Source: JAYPUG01 sp038117265
Lineage (GTDB): Bacteria; Pseudomonadota; Alphaproteobacteria; UBA6615
Assembly: GCA_038117265.1 (NCBI GenBank)
Contig: JAYOFO010000048.1
Location: 1 to 18,413 of the forward strand
Length of the DNA stretch: 18,413 nucleotides
Reading direction: 5' to 3'
Shown here: in pieces, positions 16,910-18,413 of the stretch
Numbering within the stretch: the first letter of the stretch is position 1
Layout: every line of letters begins with the position of its first letter
The notes under the pieces: generated by a model
Told to the model about the DNA's origin: nothing
The model's database searches: none
What the model saw: only the letters and a program-made list of their open reading frames with translations
Made by a program: the position numbers and the translations under genes

Positions 16910-17050
16910 ATGGACGCAAGCGATCGGGACATGGAGCCCGGACCCCGCAACCGGCGGCGCAAGACCCGTGCGCCGCGGCGCACGCGCAAGTCCGAGCGGC
17001 ATATCGAGGCCTATGAGCGCACACGCGGGAGGATCGGCGTATGGATCTAG
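16910..17050 (+). CDS. Small Arg-rich protein, 46 residues, unrecognised
   Basis: The peptide begins MDASDRDMEPGPRNRRRKTR and ends IEAYERTRGRIGVWI. Fifteen of 46 residues are Arg or Lys, mostly in positions 13-30, followed by a short amphipathic C-terminus. GGAG lies 7 nt before the ATG. Its last codons overlap the ATG of the DUF1127 frame (17041), a typical coupled small-gene arrangement. I do not recognise a family; a nucleic-acid-binding role is suggested by composition only. The competing frame from ATG 16897 (39 residues) has no Shine-Dalgarno. Confidence 0.5.
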   Translation: MDASDRDMEPGPRNRRRKTRAPRRTRKSERHIEAYERTRGRIGVWI

Positions 17051-17343
17051 GATCGCCACGCACCCCGCGCGCGCGGAGCTACCCGCGCTCGCCCATACCC
17101 CGGGAACACGCGGCGTTGCGCTGGCTCGCGGCGCTCCACGACCGGTAGCTGGCGCACTGCACGCACCGGCGCTGGCGGCGCGAACTGCGCAATCTCGACC
17201 CGCGGATCCGGCGCGATGCCGGCCTCGACCGGGCGATGTTCGACGACCTGCCCTTCGCGCCGGCGCGCGCGGCCGGAAAATTCACTTTTCCGCCGCAAAG
17301 AGACCGCGCTCTCGCCAAGGTCGGCTCCAATATTGAAGTCTGA
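17041..17343 (+). pseudogene. DUF1127-type small protein gene interrupted by an in-frame TAG
   Basis: The frame opens with ATG 17041 behind a perfect GGGAGGA at 7 nt (17027-17033) and reads 35 codons (ending REHAALRWLAALHDR) to TAG at 17146-17148. It then stays open for 64 more codons in the same frame to TGA 17341-17343, including the DUF1127 signature RRELRNLDPRIRRDAGLDR. Both halves together make one Arg-rich helical DUF1127 protein of about 100 residues; a single TAC/TAT to TAG change explains the break. DUF1127 proteins are short basic proteins linked in some alphaproteobacteria to RNA maturation and to carbon and phosphate metabolism. Alternatives are a sequencing error or amber readthrough. 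No ATG, GTG or TTG with a ribosome-binding site restarts the second half before the signature. Confidence 0.65.
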
Positions 17344-17428
17344 CCGGGAGCGTCCCCCATCAACGCTTTCGGCCAGCCTCCGACGCTTCGCTCCGACCCC
17401 TTCGGATCGAAGCCGATCCAGGCCTAAA

Positions 17429-17462
17429 GGCCGCCGGCATCCCCCAGCCGGCGGCCTTTTTT
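17429..17462 (+). terminator. Strong intrinsic terminator of the small-gene unit
   Basis: A perfect 10-bp stem GGCCGCCGGC/GCCGGCGGCC with an 8-nt loop (17429-17456) is followed by six T (17457-17462); three flanking A-T pairs extend the stem. It ends the plus-strand unit beginning near 16850 and separates it from ccmA. Positions 17344-17428 between the DUF1127 stop and this hairpin hold no recognised feature. Confidence 0.9.
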
Positions 17463-17486
17463 ATTCGCGCCGCCCCGCGCGACGGC

Positions 17487-17515
17487 TCGGCAAACGCGCG
17501 CGGTGTTGCTAGGTT
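17487..17515 (+). promoter_or_regulatory. Possible promoter of ccmAB
   Basis: TCGGCA (17487-17492) and TAGGTT (17510-17515) are 17 nt apart, and the -10 carries the TGn extension. Each hexamer matches four of six consensus bases. Transcription would start near 17522, leaving a 34-nt leader before ccmA. Its position right after the terminator fits. Confidence 0.35.
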
Positions 17516-17555
17516 CGCCCCTCCTTCGCGACCCCTTTGCGGATCGGACCGACAC

Positions 17556-18200
17556 ATGCAGGGACTGACGACACACAAGCTGGCGTGCATTCGCGGCGAC
17601 AAAGCGGTCTTCGCCGGCCTCGACGTTGCCGTGAAGCCCGGCCGCGCGCTTCTGTTGTCGGGGGCGAACGGCAGCGGCAAGTCGAGCCTGCTGCGCGTGC
17701 TCGCCGGCCTGCTGCCCGCAGCGGCCGGCCGCATCGAGTGGGAAGGGGCCGACATCGCAGAGGACCGCGACGCACACCGCGCGCGCGTCGCCTATGTCGG
17801 CCATGCCGACCCGCTGAAGCCGGGCCTGACCGTCGCCGAAAACCTGTCCTTCTGGGCCCGGCTCTACGGCTTCGAGCCCGAGATCGAGCCGGCGCTCTAC
17901 CAATTCTCGATCGAGAACCTGGCCAGCCTGCCGGCGCGCTACCTCTCGGCGGGTCAGCGGCGACGGTTGACCCTGGCCCAGCTCGCCGCCGGCCAGAACT
18001 CGCCGGCCGGCCCGGCCCTTTGGCTGCTCGACGAGCCCGCCACCGGCCTCGACCCCGGCGCGGTCTCGATGCTCGCCAACACAATCCTCGCCCATCTGTC
18101 CAACGAGGGCGTGGCCATCGTCTCGACCCATGGCGGAGGGCTCGATGAGCTTCTCGCCGACGCCGCCGACCGATTCACGATGGGCGGCGGCGCGCCATGA
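17556..18200 (+). CDS. ccmA: Cytochrome c biogenesis haem exporter, ATP-binding protein CcmA
   Basis: 214 residues, the usual CcmA length. It is the ATPase of the CcmABCD complex that releases haem-loaded CcmE in System I cytochrome c maturation, on the cytoplasmic face of the inner membrane. Visible motifs are Walker A GANGSGKSS (36-44), ABC signature LSAGQRRR, Walker B LWLLDEPATGLD, and the H-loop in STHGG. The ATG has only a weak Shine-Dalgarno (GGACCG). Its stop overlaps the ccmB ATG by 4 nt (ATGA), and the neighbour confirms the assignment. Confidence 0.96.
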   Translation: MQGLTTHKLACIRGDKAVFAGLDVAVKPGRALLLSGANGSGKSSLLRVLAGLLPAAAGRIEWEGADIAEDRDAHRARVAYVGHADPLKPGLTVAENLSFWARLYGFEPEIEPALYQFSIENLASLPARYLSAGQRRRLTLAQLAAGQNSPAGPALWLLDEPATGLDPGAVSMLANTILAHLSNEGVAIVSTHGGGLDELLADAADRFTMGGGAP

Positions 18201-18413
18201 TCGGGCTTTGGCTGCTGATCCGCCGCGATCTGCGGCTGGCGTTTCGCGGCGGCACCGACGCGGTGATGGCGGTCGTCTTCTTCGTGCTCGCGGCCGTCCT
18301 GTTCCCCTTCGGCGTCGGGACCGACCCGACGATGCTGCCGCGCATCGGCGGCGGCATCATCTGGGTGGTGGCGCTGCTCGCCGCGATGCTGTCGCTCGAG
18401 CGCATGTTCGCGG
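18197..18413 (+). CDS. ccmB: Haem exporter permease CcmB, 5' part (runs off the window end)
   Basis: The first 72 residues are visible: MIGLWLLIRRDLRLAFRGG, then hydrophobic segments AVMAVVFFVLAAVLFPFGVG and GGIIWVVALLAAMLSLERMF. The RRDLRLAFR start and the LERMF segment are typical of CcmB, the membrane subunit of the CcmAB transporter. It starts in the ccmA stop (ATGA), indicating coupled translation. The rest of the gene and any ccmC/ccmD lie beyond the window. Confidence 0.95.
   Translation, partial: MIGLWLLIRRDLRLAFRGGTDAVMAVVFFVLAAVLFPFGVGTDPTMLPRIGGGIIWVVALLAAMLSLERMFA

Noticed and set aside
16575..17336. 253-codon plus-strand open frame from inside the LysR gene to ccmA side
   Set aside because: Starts antisense to LysR and crosses its promoter; no ribosome-binding site and no motif. 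The frames at 16910 and 17041 fit better.

Overview
The window reads as a GC-rich alphaproteobacterial chromosome segment; I cannot place it reliably below class. The basis is gene content and order: a SUV3-type RNA helicase, an S4 protein, a 7Fe ferredoxin (FdxA) and CarD in a row, and an acnA/DUF1223 block close to ccmAB. No rRNA, CRISPR array, insertion sequence, prophage or integrase was seen. A run of 100 Ns at 7825-7924 marks an assembly gap inside carD.

Layout. (1) 1-3868, minus strand: pip (proline iminopeptidase), a PagL-type lipid A deacylase, a pteridine-reductase-like SDR, a FolB/FolX-type pterin aldolase/epimerase and a polysaccharide deacetylase, then the 5' part of tRNA-Arg(CCU) with its own promoter. 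(2) 3986-6279, plus strand: an exported staphylococcal-nuclease-fold protein overlapping a lipoprotein M48 metalloprotease with a LysM-like tail. (3) 6284-12190, minus strand, transcribed from high to low coordinates: SUV3-like helicase, S4 RNA-binding protein, TerB-like protein, fdxA, carD, and a phosphatase-fold protein that has lost its metal-binding motifs. (4) 12283-16798, minus strand: LysR-type regulator, acnA with its own strong promoter, and DUF1223. (5) 16910-17462, plus strand: a small unit between the LysR gene and ccmA that holds a 46-residue Arg-rich protein and a DUF1127 gene broken by an in-frame amber codon, closed by a strong terminator. (6) 17504-18413, plus strand: ccmA and the start of ccmB (cytochrome c biogenesis haem/ABC exporter).

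How the genes work together. SDR and folB overlap by 4 nt, and the SDR carries the Asp/Tyr/Lys catalytic spacing of PTR1/FolM, so the two probably act on reduced pterins. The nuclease-fold protein and the M48 lipoprotein overlap by 4 nt and both face the envelope. The helicase and S4 genes overlap by 4 nt and both suggest RNA handling. ccmA and ccmB overlap by 4 nt as expected for a complex.

I did not find a clear new multi-gene defence or mobile system. The most unusual items are the phosphatase-fold protein with all metal motifs degraded, the histone-H1-like repeat tail on CarD (which also broke the assembly), the nuclease-fold protein lacking catalytic Glu, the hidden Arg-rich small ORF followed by an amber-interrupted DUF1127 gene, and the regulatory sequences between fdxA and carD and in front of the LysR gene.
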